The notes under the pieces are model-generated. The model was not told where the DNA came from. It saw only the letters and a program-made list of their open reading frames with translations, and ran no database searches. 64,000 nucleotides of DNA, from the NCBI RefSeq assembly GCF_903819435.1, contig NZ_CAIJDP010000071.1, forward strand, positions 1 to 64,000. The letters are read 5' to 3'. The position numbers and the translations under genes were made by a program. Origin of the DNA: Flavobacterium salmonis (GTDB lineage Bacteria; Bacteroidota; Bacteroidia; Flavobacteriales; Flavobacteriaceae). This document shows positions 54,000-64,000 of the stretch, in pieces (within the stretch, counting starts at the first letter, position 1; every line of letters begins with the position of its first letter).

Positions 54000-56711
54000 A
54001 CATGTCAAAAAACAAGCCATACTTTTACAAAAATAGCATTTAAACCTTTGCATACAAACTTATTTAATATCGTTTTAATATCATTTTTCCTAACTATAGG
54101 ATGTGGTAATTTATATTCTCAGGAAATAAAACCAAAAAAAACTCCGTTACCGACTGCAAGACAATCTGATAAATCAAAAAAAGCTTCTACAGATACTACA
54201 AAAACTATAACGGATACAATTAAAATTGACAGCATTAAGCCTAAAAAAGCTTTTCTCGAGGGACTACTTAAACATAATGCCAAAGGTTACGAAAAGATAG
54301 ATAAAAAAAAGAATACCCTGACTCTTTATGATGAAGCCGAATTGTATTATAAAGATATTGAATTAAAATCCGGAATCATTATTCTTGATTATAAAAATGA
54401 TGAAGTATACGCCGGAAGGATAAAAGATTCTGCAGGGGTTTTGGTACAATATCCGAATTTTAAACAAGGGGCTAATGAAGTCCAACCGGATTCAATTCGC
54501 TTTAATTTCAAAACAAAAAAGGCTTTAATTTATAATTCCAGAACAGAACAGGGAGAATTTAAAATTAAAGCAGAAATCACCAAAAAGGAGAATGACTCGG
54601 TTTACTATTTAAAAGGAGCTCGTTTTACTACATCGACTGACGTTGACAACCCCGAATATTATTTCAGAACGAGCAAAGTAAAATTTGTTCCCGGAAAAAA
54701 AGTAATTACCGGATTAACAAACATGGTTATTGCAGATGTTCCTACTCCAATTGCATTGCCATACGCCTATTTCCCAATGAGCGAAGAAAAAAGCATTTCG
54801 GGTATTATTGTTCCCAGTTATAACGACTCAAACACCAGAGGGTTTTCATTACAAAACGGAGGTTATTATTTTGCTTTAAGTGACAATTATGATTTAACTG
54901 TTTTAGGAGATTACTATACCAATGGCAGTTATGCTATGCGTTTTGAATCCTCATATGCAAAAAGATACAAGTATAGAGGGAATGTTAATTTTAGATTTGA
55001 GAATTTAATATCAAGCGAAAGAGGCTATCCTGATTATTCTAAACAAAATATTTACAATATTCAGTGGTCACACTCAAAAGATTCCAAATCGAATCCTAAT
55101 TCGAGTTTTTCTGCTTCTGTGAATATGGGTAGTAGTAAATATTTCAAACAATCCATTAATCAGGCTAATATTGGTTCCAGTTTAAACAACACACTTAGTT
55201 CTTCCATTTCGTGGAATAAAACATTCAATACTATCCCACAAGCCAGAATAGCCTTAACTGCAACGCATTCTCAAAATACACAAACCGAAGAAATAAATAT
55301 GACTTTACCTTCGTTACAGGCAAGTGTTGATCGTATTTATCCATTTGTTGGAAAAGACGGTGTCAAAAAAGGTCTAATTAAAAATATTAACCTACAATAC
55401 AATCTGAGTGGTAAAAACAGTTTTGTAACTACTGATTCTTTATTTTTTAAACCTCAAATGTTTGATAATGCCAAAATCGGAATGCAACACAGCATCCCAA
55501 TTAGCACCAACTTTAAAATATTTAAATATTTTAGTGCTAGTGCATCAACAAATTATCAGGAGACCTGGGTAACAAAAACAATTAACAGATCTTTTGATAG
55601 CGACTTAAATACTGTTGTTGATAAAACAGTTAATGGTTTTGATGCCTTTAGAACGTATAACTTTAGTTCAAGTTTAGGAACCACTATCTATGGTACTTTC
55701 AAATTTGGGGACACAAAGAAAATACAAGCCATACGACATGTAATGCGCCCATCATTCTCCTACTCCTACACACCTAGTTTTGAAAGATATTATGACACAT
55801 ACGCCATAGATGCAACCGGAGCCACTTATAAAGATTACACCCGATTTGAAAACGGAGTTTACGGGCAACCAGGAAAATCAAATTCTAATATAATCGGTTT
55901 TGATTTAAGCAATACTTTTGAAGCAAAAGTAACAGATAAGGACAGCACTAAAACAGAGCCTAAGAAAGTGATGCTGTTAAATAATTTAAATTTCAGCACC
56001 AGTTATAATTTTAATGCTGACGGAAAAACAACATTCGCACTTGAGCCTGTTCGGGTTAGTGGAGGAACGCAATTGTTTGACAATAAAATGAATGTCAATT
56101 TTGCCGCAACATTAAACCCTTATGCCATTGATAATTCCGGACAGCAAATTAATGTATTCAACATCAATAATGGAGGAAGCTTGTTTAGAATGACAAGTGC
56201 CAATATGACACTGAATTATTCTTTTTCAAACAAAAACGACAAAAAGGATGAAAACAAACAAAGTGAGCGAAACGGAGGTCGTAGTGATGATTTATTTGGA
56301 ACAAACACCGACCTTAATGACACCAGGAAAAGTCAATTTACCGAAGAAGATTCTGAGAATGTAATAACAGAATTCTTCAATTCAAAACTTCCCTGGGATA
56401 TGACTATGGCTTATTCATTGACTTATACAAATACAAAAAGAGAAAATAAGATTTCGGGTAATTCTTTAATGATTTCTGCAAATATGGATATTACCCCTAA
56501 ATGGAAAGGCGGAATCTCAACCGGTTATGATTTTGTACAAAAAGGCGTTACTTTTACACAACTGCGTTTTGAAAGAGATTTATTAAGCTGGAGAATGTCT
56601 TTTAACTGGACACCTCTTGGTACGTATTCTAACTGGAATTTCTTTATTGGAATAAAATCAGGAATGCTTAGTGATATTAAATGGAACAAACGAAGCGCTT
56701 CTAACAGATAA
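53997..56711 (+). CDS. lptD: LPS-assembly protein LptD (outer-membrane LPS translocon)
   Basis: 904 aa from TTG 53997; a later in-frame TTG at 54048 (887 aa) may be the real start because the first overlaps a promoter box, and it would give a compact signal peptide HTNLFNIVLISFFLTIG. The N-terminal LptA/OstA-like periplasmic domain is at ~90-230 (LTLYDEAELYYKDIELKSGI, FKTKKALIYNSRTEQGEFKI), followed by the large beta barrel with the family block IALPYAYFPM and SGIIVPSYNDSNTRGFSL. It inserts LPS in the outer leaflet with LptE. Located divergently from the amidase-MCE genes. Confidence 0.92.
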   Translation: MTCQKTSHTFTKIAFKPLHTNLFNIVLISFFLTIGCGNLYSQEIKPKKTPLPTARQSDKSKKASTDTTKTITDTIKIDSIKPKKAFLEGLLKHNAKGYEKIDKKKNTLTLYDEAELYYKDIELKSGIIILDYKNDEVYAGRIKDSAGVLVQYPNFKQGANEVQPDSIRFNFKTKKALIYNSRTEQGEFKIKAEITKKENDSVYYLKGARFTTSTDVDNPEYYFRTSKVKFVPGKKVITGLTNMVIADVPTPIALPYAYFPMSEEKSISGIIVPSYNDSNTRGFSLQNGGYYFALSDNYDLTVLGDYYTNGSYAMRFESSYAKRYKYRGNVNFRFENLISSERGYPDYSKQNIYNIQWSHSKDSKSNPNSSFSASVNMGSSKYFKQSINQANIGSSLNNTLSSSISWNKTFNTIPQARIALTATHSQNTQTEEINMTLPSLQASVDRIYPFVGKDGVKKGLIKNINLQYNLSGKNSFVTTDSLFFKPQMFDNAKIGMQHSIPISTNFKIFKYFSASASTNYQETWVTKTINRSFDSDLNTVVDKTVNGFDAFRTYNFSSSLGTTIYGTFKFGDTKKIQAIRHVMRPSFSYSYTPSFERYYDTYAIDATGATYKDYTRFENGVYGQPGKSNSNIIGFDLSNTFEAKVTDKDSTKTEPKKVMLLNNLNFSTSYNFNADGKTTFALEPVRVSGGTQLFDNKMNVNFAATLNPYAIDNSGQQINVFNINNGGSLFRMTSANMTLNYSFSNKNDKKDENKQSERNGGRSDDLFGTNTDLNDTRKSQFTEEDSENVITEFFNSKLPWDMTMAYSLTYTNTKRENKISGNSLMISANMDITPKWKGGISTGYDFVQKGVTFTQLRFERDLLSWRMSFNWTPLGTYSNWNFFIGIKSGMLSDIKWNKRSASNR

Positions 56712-56740
56712 TCAAAATACAATTTTAATCTTTTTGTGAT

Positions 56741-57121
56741 ATGAAAAAAATAATCTTCACCGAAAAAGCACCAGCACCAATAGGACCTTATAATCAGGCT
56801 GTTTTATCAGGAAACACATTGTATGCTTCCGGACAAATAGCCATAAACCCGTCTACAGGAGAACTTGTTACAGAAAACATAAACGATGAAACACATCAGG
56901 TTATGCAAAATATTTCTGCCATTCTTGAAGCCGCAAATATGACATTTGAGAATATTGTAAAGGCTTCTATTTTTATTATGGATATGAATAATTTTGCAGC
57001 AATAAATACTGTTTACGGATCTTATTTTAATGAAAAAACCGCTCCAGCACGTGAAACGGTTCAAGTGGCTTGTTTGCCAAAAAATGTAAATGTTGAGATT
57101 TCTATAATCGCTGTGCAATAG
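56741..57121 (+). CDS. ridA: RidA family enamine/imine deaminase
   Basis: 126 aa, full length. Start MKKIIFTEKAPAPIGPYNQA; signature of the YjgF/RidA family near the C terminus, PARETVQVACLPKNVNVEIS, with the substrate-binding arginine R107-region. RidA clears reactive 2-aminoacrylate formed by PLP enzymes. It begins 29 bp after lptD and ends with a 20-bp overlap with mgsA, which is on the other strand. Confidence 0.95.
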   Translation: MKKIIFTEKAPAPIGPYNQAVLSGNTLYASGQIAINPSTGELVTENINDETHQVMQNISAILEAANMTFENIVKASIFIMDMNNFAAINTVYGSYFNEKTAPARETVQVACLPKNVNVEISIIAVQ

Positions 57122-57476
57122 CTTCTAATAATAATTGTGCCGTTGCTTCGTTGGTTGCCAATGGCACATTATGCACATCACAAACTCTTATTAACATATT
57201 TATATCTGCTTCGTGCGGGTGACTCGACAAAGGGTCTTTAAAAAAGAAAACCATTTGAGTTAATCCTTCAGCTACTCTTCCGGCAATCTGAGCATCTCCG
57301 CCCAAAGGTCCTGAGAGCATTCGCCTTGTTTTAAAACCTGCTGCTTCAGCTTTGCCTCCTGTTGTACCAGTACCAATTAAACTTACATTCTCATTTTGCA
57401 GAATCTCTGTATTTTTAATTAAAAAATTAATCAAGTCTGCTTTTTTACCATCATGTGCAATAATTGCAATTTCCAT
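57102..57476 (-). CDS. mgsA: Methylglyoxal synthase
   Basis: 124 aa. MGS-like fold: IAIIAHDGKKADLINFL, SLIGTGTTGGKAEAAG, the phosphate and catalytic segment SGPLGGDAQIAG, and HPHEADINMLIRVCDVHNVP. It turns dihydroxyacetone phosphate into methylglyoxal and phosphate, a by-pass of lower glycolysis under phosphate limitation. Neighbouring gap and pfkA strengthen a glycolytic setting. It ends 20 bp inside ridA (convergent overlap), with no terminator visible between them. Confidence 0.94.
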   Translation of the reverse strand: MEIAIIAHDGKKADLINFLIKNTEILQNENVSLIGTGTTGGKAEAAGFKTRRMLSGPLGGDAQIAGRVAEGLTQMVFFFKDPLSSHPHEADINMLIRVCDVHNVPLATNEATAQLLLEAIAQRL

Positions 57477-57485
57477 TCTAAATTA

Positions 57486-58337
57486 TTATTTATTAGCAAC
57501 GTGATAAGCTATGAGACCGTCAATTGGACGTCTCAAAACATTACCTAATTTAAGTTCATACTTATCAAATATTTCCTGTAATTCGTCTTTTAAATAAAAA
57601 GCTATAGAACCAACAAAATGAACAGGAACTTCCTGGCAATTATCATATTGTTTAATATAGTTTTTAACAAAAGATTTCATCCCTTTGAAAATTATTTTTC
57701 TACAAAACTCAGACTCTTTATGCTGAATCAAAAACTTGGCAAAAGTTGCTAAATAAGCATTTGGGTTTGGCTCTTTATATAATTTATTTTTAATAAAATC
57801 AGGATCCAAATCGTATTCTTTTTCAAACTCAACTGCCAGTTCTTTAGGCATTTTATTGAAATAATATTTTCTGATCAATTCTTTTCCAAAAACATTTCCA
57901 CTACAGTCATCCATTGCAATATAGCCTAATGACTGCACTTTTTGATGCAATATTTTCCCATCAAAATAACTACAATTAGAACCAGTACCCAAAATACTAA
58001 CAATTGCCTCTTCTCCTTTTGGTGTAGTTGCATAAACTGCTGCATAGGTATCCTCATGAACCTCTACAATTGCATTTTCAAAATACGCTCTAAACACCTC
58101 TTTTAATGCAGTTTGCATTCTTTCAGTTCCGCAACCTGCACCGTAAAAGAACAAATGTGTAGCTTCTTTTCGATTTTGAGAAATATCAAAACGATCATTT
58201 ACTCTTTCAATAATTTCAGGACCATCAAGAATTTCCGGGTTCAATCCTAAAGTTTGCGTAGTAAACAATACTTTACCATTATCATCAATCGCTATCCAAT
58301 CAGCCTTAGTAGAACCGCTATCAACTATTAATTTCAT
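57486..58337 (-). CDS. BadF/BadG-type ATPase, probable N-acetylglucosamine kinase
   Basis: 283 aa, an actin-like ASKHA kinase. Phosphate-1 motif LIVDSGSTKADWIAID at the N terminus; middle FFYGAGCGTERM and VEVHEDTYAAVYAT; phosphate-2 SILGTGSNCSYFDG; and adenosine region HFVGSIAFYL. The family contains eukaryotic-type GlcNAc kinases and the smaller bacterial BadF-type kinases. GlcNAc is the best guess because the locus at 17.8-31.7 kb imports GlcNAc and has no kinase of its own; glucosamine is also possible. It lies 9 bp before mgsA in the same direction. Confidence 0.82.
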   Translation of the reverse strand: MKLIVDSGSTKADWIAIDDNGKVLFTTQTLGLNPEILDGPEIIERVNDRFDISQNRKEATHLFFYGAGCGTERMQTALKEVFRAYFENAIVEVHEDTYAAVYATTPKGEEAIVSILGTGSNCSYFDGKILHQKVQSLGYIAMDDCSGNVFGKELIRKYYFNKMPKELAVEFEKEYDLDPDFIKNKLYKEPNPNAYLATFAKFLIQHKESEFCRKIIFKGMKSFVKNYIKQYDNCQEVPVHFVGSIAFYLKDELQEIFDKYELKLGNVLRRPIDGLIAYHVANK

Positions 58338-58417
58338 TTTAGTTTAGTTTTTTTTAGTTAGTTTAACTTCAATTAAAAGTGTATTTTTTACATTAATTAA
58401 AGACATAACAAAATAAG

Positions 58418-58449
58418 AAAATCCCGTTACTTTGAAATAACGGGATTTT
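58418..58449 (-). terminator. Terminator of gap
   Basis: Perfect 12-bp arms AAAATCCCGTTA (58418-58429) and TAACGGGATTTT (58438-58449) with an 8-base loop, 16 bp after the gap stop codon on the minus strand. Confidence 0.88.
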
Positions 58450-58465
58450 ATCATTTAATAAAATA

Positions 58466-59497
<1,032 letters not shown>

Positions 59498-59543
59498 TTA
59501 ACTATTAAAAGTTTAATTTTCTCACTATAAACTTCGTTTCTTT

Positions 59544-60530
59544 TTATGTTGACATTATATCTGACACTCTTAATAATTCTCTGTCAATTTCAGACTTTCC
59601 TTTAATCGCCTGTTCCAACGGAGTCAGAGCTACTTTATCCTGCTGTAAACCAACCATGTAATTTGATTTACCATCTATTAATGACTCTACTGCTTTTACT
59701 CCTAAACGACTTGCTAAAACACGGTCGAAACATGAAGGAGAACCTCCACGCTGCATGTGTCCCAAAACAGATACACGCACGTCATATTCAGGTAAATTAG
59801 CTTCAACATAGTCTTTTAATTCGAATACATTTTTACCAATTTTATCACCCTCAGCGATTACTACTATACTTGATGATTTTCCTGAAGCTTTACTTTTTTG
59901 AAGAGAATCTAAAAGTCTTTCAAGACCTAAATCTTCCTCAGGGATAAGAATTTCTTCTGCACCTGCACCGATACCGGCATTAAGAGCAATGTGACCTGCA
60001 TCTCTACCCATAACTTCCACAAAAAACAATCGGTTATGTGAACTTGCAGTATCTCTAATTTTATCGATACAATCTACAACTGTATTTAAGGCAGTATCGT
60101 AACCTAAAGTATGACTTGTTCCAAAAATATCATTATCAATTGTACCCGGAATACCCATAACAGGAAAACCGTATTCAGAATTAAAAATTAACCCCCCGGT
60201 AAAACTTCCGTCTCCACCTATAACTACCAAAGCATCAACCCCGGCTTTTACAAGATTGTCGTGTGCTTTTTTTCTTCCTTCAGGTGTCCTGAATTCAATT
60301 GAACGTGCCGATTTTAAAATCGTTCCACCTTTGTTTACAATATTATTTACACTTCGAGGCCCCATTTCTTTGAAGTCTCCTTCAATCATTCCCTGATAAC
60401 CTCTATAAATTCCCAAACATTCTATATTATGATAGGCGCATGTTCGAACAACTGATCGTATTGCGGCATTCATTCCTGGTGAGTCTCCTCCTGAAGTAAG
60501 AACACCTACTTTTTTTATTGTTTTTGGCAT
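59544..60530 (-). CDS. pfkA: ATP-dependent 6-phosphofructokinase
   Basis: 328 aa, the length of bacterial PfkA. Motifs GVLTSGGDSPGMNAAIRSVV, GGDGSFTGG (Gly after GGD, as in ATP- rather than PPi-dependent forms), the catalytic loop PGTIDNDIFGTSHTLGYDTA and FVEVMGRDAGHIAL; effector residues in VLGHMQRGGSPSCFDRVLA. It commits fructose 6-phosphate to glycolysis. gap follows 73 bp downstream on the same strand. Confidence 0.97.
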   Translation of the reverse strand: MPKTIKKVGVLTSGGDSPGMNAAIRSVVRTCAYHNIECLGIYRGYQGMIEGDFKEMGPRSVNNIVNKGGTILKSARSIEFRTPEGRKKAHDNLVKAGVDALVVIGGDGSFTGGLIFNSEYGFPVMGIPGTIDNDIFGTSHTLGYDTALNTVVDCIDKIRDTASSHNRLFFVEVMGRDAGHIALNAGIGAGAEEILIPEEDLGLERLLDSLQKSKASGKSSSIVVIAEGDKIGKNVFELKDYVEANLPEYDVRVSVLGHMQRGGSPSCFDRVLASRLGVKAVESLIDGKSNYMVGLQQDKVALTPLEQAIKGKSEIDRELLRVSDIMST

Positions 60531-60965
60531 TATTTAAGTATTAAAGTGTAAAATTAGCAAACATTCACCACTTTTCAGTAGATGATTATTATAAATTGGT
60601 ATAAATTACCAAATTCAAACGTTTTCGGTTAATAAGTTTTTATATCCCAAAAAATTCATTTAAAATAATAAAAGTATCCTTTTTTAATTAAAAATGTAAA
60701 ATTAACAATCCAGAAATGAAGTGTTACAAAATTTTGTATTTTATAATGATTTAGAAAAGATGTTTAAAATATTATACCACAACCTTTTGACGAATAAAAA
60801 TATGTGCTGATTTTAGATTCGAAACCCATTTCTGTTAAAAGTCTTCCACTCATGATGACAACTTTTTATTAAGAATGTTTTATACTCGAATTACATTTCA
60901 GATCTGTCTTTTCATCAAATCAAATGTAATCAATTTCCCAATGGGTTAAATTTATAATGATATTT
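60531..60965. other. Gene-free AT-rich gap upstream of pfkA
   Basis: 435 bp between pfkA (transcribed leftward away from it) and the 3' end of tamB. It must hold the pfkA promoter, but no exact TAnnTTTG box is visible close to pfkA. A short inverted repeat (AATTGGTATAAATTACCAAATT, near 60594-60615) is present. I see no ORF, RNA fold or repeat beyond that. Confidence 0.4.
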
Positions 60966-63900
60966 TTAAAAGTCATTGTCTGGTATTAGTCCCTGATTGT
61001 TGTTATTTTGTTGTTGTTCTTGTTTCTTTTCTTCTTTTTTATCGGACTTCTTTTTATCCTTTTCAGCTTCTTTTTTAGAGTTTACAAAATTAATATAATC
61101 TGGGTTTAAATTAGAATCCTGCAAGTCATTGGAATTTTTACCAGTTTTTTCTAATTTATATTTTTTGAAAATTTTATTGACTAACTCGCTAAAAGTATCA
61201 AAATCTACTTCGTAACTAATACCAACACCTTGTGTGTAACCAATTCCCTGACCTACATAACTAATATCATTTTCCTTATTAAATAAACGCAGGTTTGCAG
61301 TTCCATCTTCATTAATCCTGTATTGTACTTCAATATCACCTACAATTGCCGATTCATTTACACCTCCTACCGGCACTCCAAGTTTTCCGTTAATAGCAAT
61401 ACGTTCATTAATTTGCGACGTTACAGTTGCTACAACCCGTCCATCAGCCTCTTGACCAATACGTCTGTCTGCAGAAACATAATTAAACCCAACATTGATT
61501 TTATCATTATCTGACTTAATTATTCCTCCCAATAAGCTCATAGCTGTTTCAGACAATGTTCCTGACAAATCTCCCTGACTGAAACCATCTGTACTCATGA
61601 AAGAACCAGTGGATAATAGATATAATGCCTGAGTCTGACGAATGTCTTTGTCATCCAGTTTATATTGTATTTCTGATTTTAAAACATTACTTACAGAAGG
61701 AAACTGAATATCAAAATTTGGTTCCGGACTAGTTAAATCTCCTCTTAAGCCTATAACAACCTCTACCGTAACCTTTTTATTAAATGAAGAATTCTCTAAT
61801 AAAACAGCAGGATTTGCTATAGTTGTATATACAGCTTCTAAATTTAATTGTGCTTTCATAGGGTTACCTTCCCAAATAATTGAACCTCCTTTTCTAACAG
61901 CGAATTTTTTATCTATTAATCCGCCATATTTAAAATTATAGGTTCCTTCATAAGCCTGAAAATCTCCCCACATATTAAACTTACCAAGGGTATTGATTTT
62001 AAACAGCAGCGATCCATATCCTTTACCTTTCATACCATGTCCGGAATCCCTGTCTAAAATTACCTCTATTTCTGCATCGGGGGTAATATCAAAATCAAAT
62101 TCTAATTCCAGGCCATTATAGTTTTTTGTTTTCTCTACAATACCATTAGCTAAATTATATTTTTCCTTGGGCGTTACAAAGTGGATAAAACTTTTTTCTT
62201 CAACACTTTGTACATTACTTATGGGTATTTTTATCTGTGTATCTTTACCAGATTTCGCATCAACTTTAATAAACAAGGCTTCTGTTGGCCCTTTGATACT
62301 TGCAGTTCCATTAATAAAAGCCGTTCCAAAATAAGCAGCATCTTCACTGTCTTTTGTATCTAATGCCAATAATCGTTTTGAAGTTATGGTTAAATCTAAT
62401 TTCCAGTCTCCAAAATTCTTATGTTCAATACTTCCGTTTAACAATCCTTTTGTTCCAAACTTGGTATCCGTTAACTGATTGTTTCTAAATAAGAATTTTT
62501 CATCTGTTAAATCCACTACAGTACGATTGTTTAGTTCATAATCTGTATTAAGATAAGTAACAGTCATACCTGCTTTTTCAACATAAAGTCTTCCATTAAT
62601 TTCCGGTTTTTTAAGATTACCGGCAATTGCAGCATTTCCTGAAACAGTTCCTCTTATATTGGACAAAACATTTCCTCCGATTGTTCCCAGAGTAGCCAAA
62701 TTAAAACCATCGAGTTTTAATTTTAAATCTAACATGGTTTCTTTATTCTGAATAGCAAAACTGCCTTCTGCTTTAAAAGATTCAGTAAAATTATTTTCAA
62801 TAGATGAATTTATTGTAAACTTTTTAAACGCTTCATCTCCCGAAATGTCAAACTTTAAAGTTCCTAAATCTATTTTATTTAAATTTAAATGATCAATTTC
62901 AATAGAAGCTGTAGGCTGGTAGACATTTTTATTCTGCTTATAATTTATATTTCCATTCAAATTACCATTTACAACAAATTTATTATTTAAAGGAGTAATT
63001 TTATTGATATCAACATCTTCAAAATTTAAAACAACGTCCTTATAATCAGATCCTTTTATAACTCCATTCAAATCAATTTTTTGATTTTCATGTGATAATA
63101 TGATATTATCAATAGTAAAGTTTTTAAAGTTTTTATCGAAAACTACCTGATTGTTATCTTCTTCATCTTCATTTAAATACCATAAGTAGTCTTTAAATTT
63201 CATTTCAGATTTATGAATTCCAACTATATTATTTTTATTTTTATCTATAGTATGATATAAGTTCAAATTATAATAATCCTCTCCTTTGTTTCCTCCTTTA
63301 AACTCAGAACGAACAAACAGTGTATCTTTAGAAGTTACATTAATCAGGCTGAAATCACGAACTTTATAGTAAGGTGTCTTTATACTATCCAATTCGACAA
63401 AAGCATTATACAATGGGTTTTTATTATCAATATTGATTCGGACATTATCAAATGTATTTTTTGAAGCCGTTATTTGTTGTGAATTAAATCTAAACTTAAA
63501 TTCCTGTTTATCAGAATCTATCTTGCCGCGCAAAACTGTACTTGAATCAATTTTAATATCCGGATACAGCATTTCTACTACTTTATTGTAAACATGAAAA
63601 TTGAAACGCAAAAACTGCCCTTTTTTGACTTTATGAGGTTTATAATTTGTATAAAGACTTCCAACAGAATTCATTACCAATTTATCTAACTGATCAAACT
63701 GAAATTTACCTACTATTTTCCCGTTTACAACATCTGTGGAATTGACGGTTATAGTACGTAATTTATCCGAATCAAAACTTGAGTTCACAGTTACTTCATC
63801 AAAAACATACGTTGATTTCGGATTTTGATAGACAGCATCTTTTATATATATATTTCCCTGTAAATTTTGAATAGAATTACCAGTTACCTGAACAATAGCA

Positions 63901-64000
63901 TCTCCAGTAAATGTGGAAATTGAATCCTTAACCAGTTTCAGTTTTCTTAAATCCGAATTTTCTACATTAATATGAAAGTCGTATTTGTTTTCGCGTTTAC
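60966..64000 (-). CDS. tamB: TamB-like translocation and assembly module / AsmA-like envelope protein, 5' end outside window
   Basis: The frame is open to the window edge; a GTG at 63788 is internal and not the start. More than 1000 residues of beta-rich, Asn- and Asp-rich sequence, typical of a long beta-taco. The C-terminal DUF490/TamB block is clear at the 3' side: YEGTYNFKYGGLIDKKF, GSIIWEGNPMKAQLNLEAVY, FPSVSNVLKSEIQYKLDD, GGIIKSDNDKINVGFNY and YRINEDGTANLRLFN. The Lys/Glu/Gln-rich tail KKEEKKQEQQQNNNN is a low-complexity end. TamB-like proteins bridge inner and outer membrane and assist lipid transport and outer-membrane assembly. Confidence 0.9.
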   Translation of the reverse strand, partial: KRENKYDFHINVENSDLRKLKLVKDSISTFTGDAIVQVTGNSIQNLQGNIYIKDAVYQNPKSTYVFDEVTVNSSFDSDKLRTITVNSTDVVNGKIVGKFQFDQLDKLVMNSVGSLYTNYKPHKVKKGQFLRFNFHVYNKVVEMLYPDIKIDSSTVLRGKIDSDKQEFKFRFNSQQITASKNTFDNVRINIDNKNPLYNAFVELDSIKTPYYKVRDFSLINVTSKDTLFVRSEFKGGNKGEDYYNLNLYHTIDKNKNNIVGIHKSEMKFKDYLWYLNEDEEDNNQVVFDKNFKNFTIDNIILSHENQKIDLNGVIKGSDYKDVVLNFEDVDINKITPLNNKFVVNGNLNGNINYKQNKNVYQPTASIEIDHLNLNKIDLGTLKFDISGDEAFKKFTINSSIENNFTESFKAEGSFAIQNKETMLDLKLKLDGFNLATLGTIGGNVLSNIRGTVSGNAAIAGNLKKPEINGRLYVEKAGMTVTYLNTDYELNNRTVVDLTDEKFLFRNNQLTDTKFGTKGLLNGSIEHKNFGDWKLDLTITSKRLLALDTKDSEDAAYFGTAFINGTASIKGPTEALFIKVDAKSGKDTQIKIPISNVQSVEEKSFIHFVTPKEKYNLANGIVEKTKNYNGLELEFDFDITPDAEIEVILDRDSGHGMKGKGYGSLLFKINTLGKFNMWGDFQAYEGTYNFKYGGLIDKKFAVRKGGSIIWEGNPMKAQLNLEAVYTTIANPAVLLENSSFNKKVTVEVVIGLRGDLTSPEPNFDIQFPSVSNVLKSEIQYKLDDKDIRQTQALYLLSTGSFMSTDGFSQGDLSGTLSETAMSLLGGIIKSDNDKINVGFNYVSADRRIGQEADGRVVATVTSQINERIAINGKLGVPVGGVNESAIVGDIEVQYRINEDGTANLRLFNKENDISYVGQGIGYTQGVGISYEVDFDTFSELVNKIFKKYKLEKTGKNSNDLQDSNLNPDYINFVNSKKEAEKDKKKSDKKEEKKQEQQQNNNNQGLIPDNDF

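Noticed and set aside
60966..63788. tamB treated as a complete gene starting at 63788
   Set aside because: The codon there is an internal GTG; the frame stays open to the window edge and shows the same protein type.

Overview
The window looks like chromosomal DNA of a Flavobacterium or close relative (Bacteroidota, Flavobacteriaceae). The signs are AT-rich DNA, PorP/SprF and type IX secretion (T9SS) sorting domains, a SusC/SusD pair, BshA, and promoter boxes of the TTG...TAnnTTTG type. I identify about 52 protein genes, the small SRP RNA, three copies of a flavobacterial structured RNA-like element, several bidirectional terminators and several repeat families. I see no insertion sequence, prophage, CRISPR array, rRNA or tRNA. 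All family calls were made by eye from the sequence.

Layout. 1-5.4 kb (+): the 3' end of a giant repeat-rich surface adhesin with a type B T9SS sorting domain, then a PorP/SprF-like outer-membrane protein and an OmpA/PD40 protein. 5.5-10.7 kb (-): a CAP lipoprotein, pdxH, rnz, a small companion protein, pyrB, a DUF6891-like gene and pyrR. 11-13.5 kb (+): a secreted repeat protein with a type A sorting domain, a small membrane protein bracketed by two ~200-bp palindrome-rich repeats, and a 56-aa lipoprotein. 13.6-17.4 kb: an ABC-F protein, a TlpA-like lipoprotein and a WG-repeat protein.

17.8-31.7 kb is a chitin / N-acetylglucosamine utilisation locus: GH20 hexosaminidase, NagB fused to a PIG-L-type deacetylase domain, GH18 lipoprotein, SusD, SusC, a LytS-type kinase with a LytTR regulator, and an N-acetylglucosamine-type MFS transporter. 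The upstream regions of nagB and susC are related over about 94 bp, and a weaker version lies upstream of the transporter, so the locus has a candidate shared operator. A BadF-type sugar kinase at 57.5 kb could complete the pathway.

31.8-46.6 kb is housekeeping and mixed: transaldolase-like aldolase, SDR, SRP RNA, glutaminyl cyclase, hutI and hutG, a DEAD-box helicase, a hybrid TPR histidine kinase, a dicarboxylate/glutamate symporter, aroC, an LpxH-like phosphoesterase and small envelope proteins. 46.6-56.7 kb carries bshA, an Hdr-like Fe-S pair, an MCE (MlaD) protein, a cell-wall amidase and the divergent lptD. 56.7-60.5 kb holds ridA, mgsA, a sugar kinase, gap and pfkA. The window ends inside tamB.

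The points most worth checking are the shared promoter element of the chitin locus, the NagB-deacetylase fusion in a locus without nagA, the three RNA-like elements, the repeat-bracketed gene at 12.4-13.3 kb, and a terminator built from the last codons of two convergent genes at 39.77 kb.
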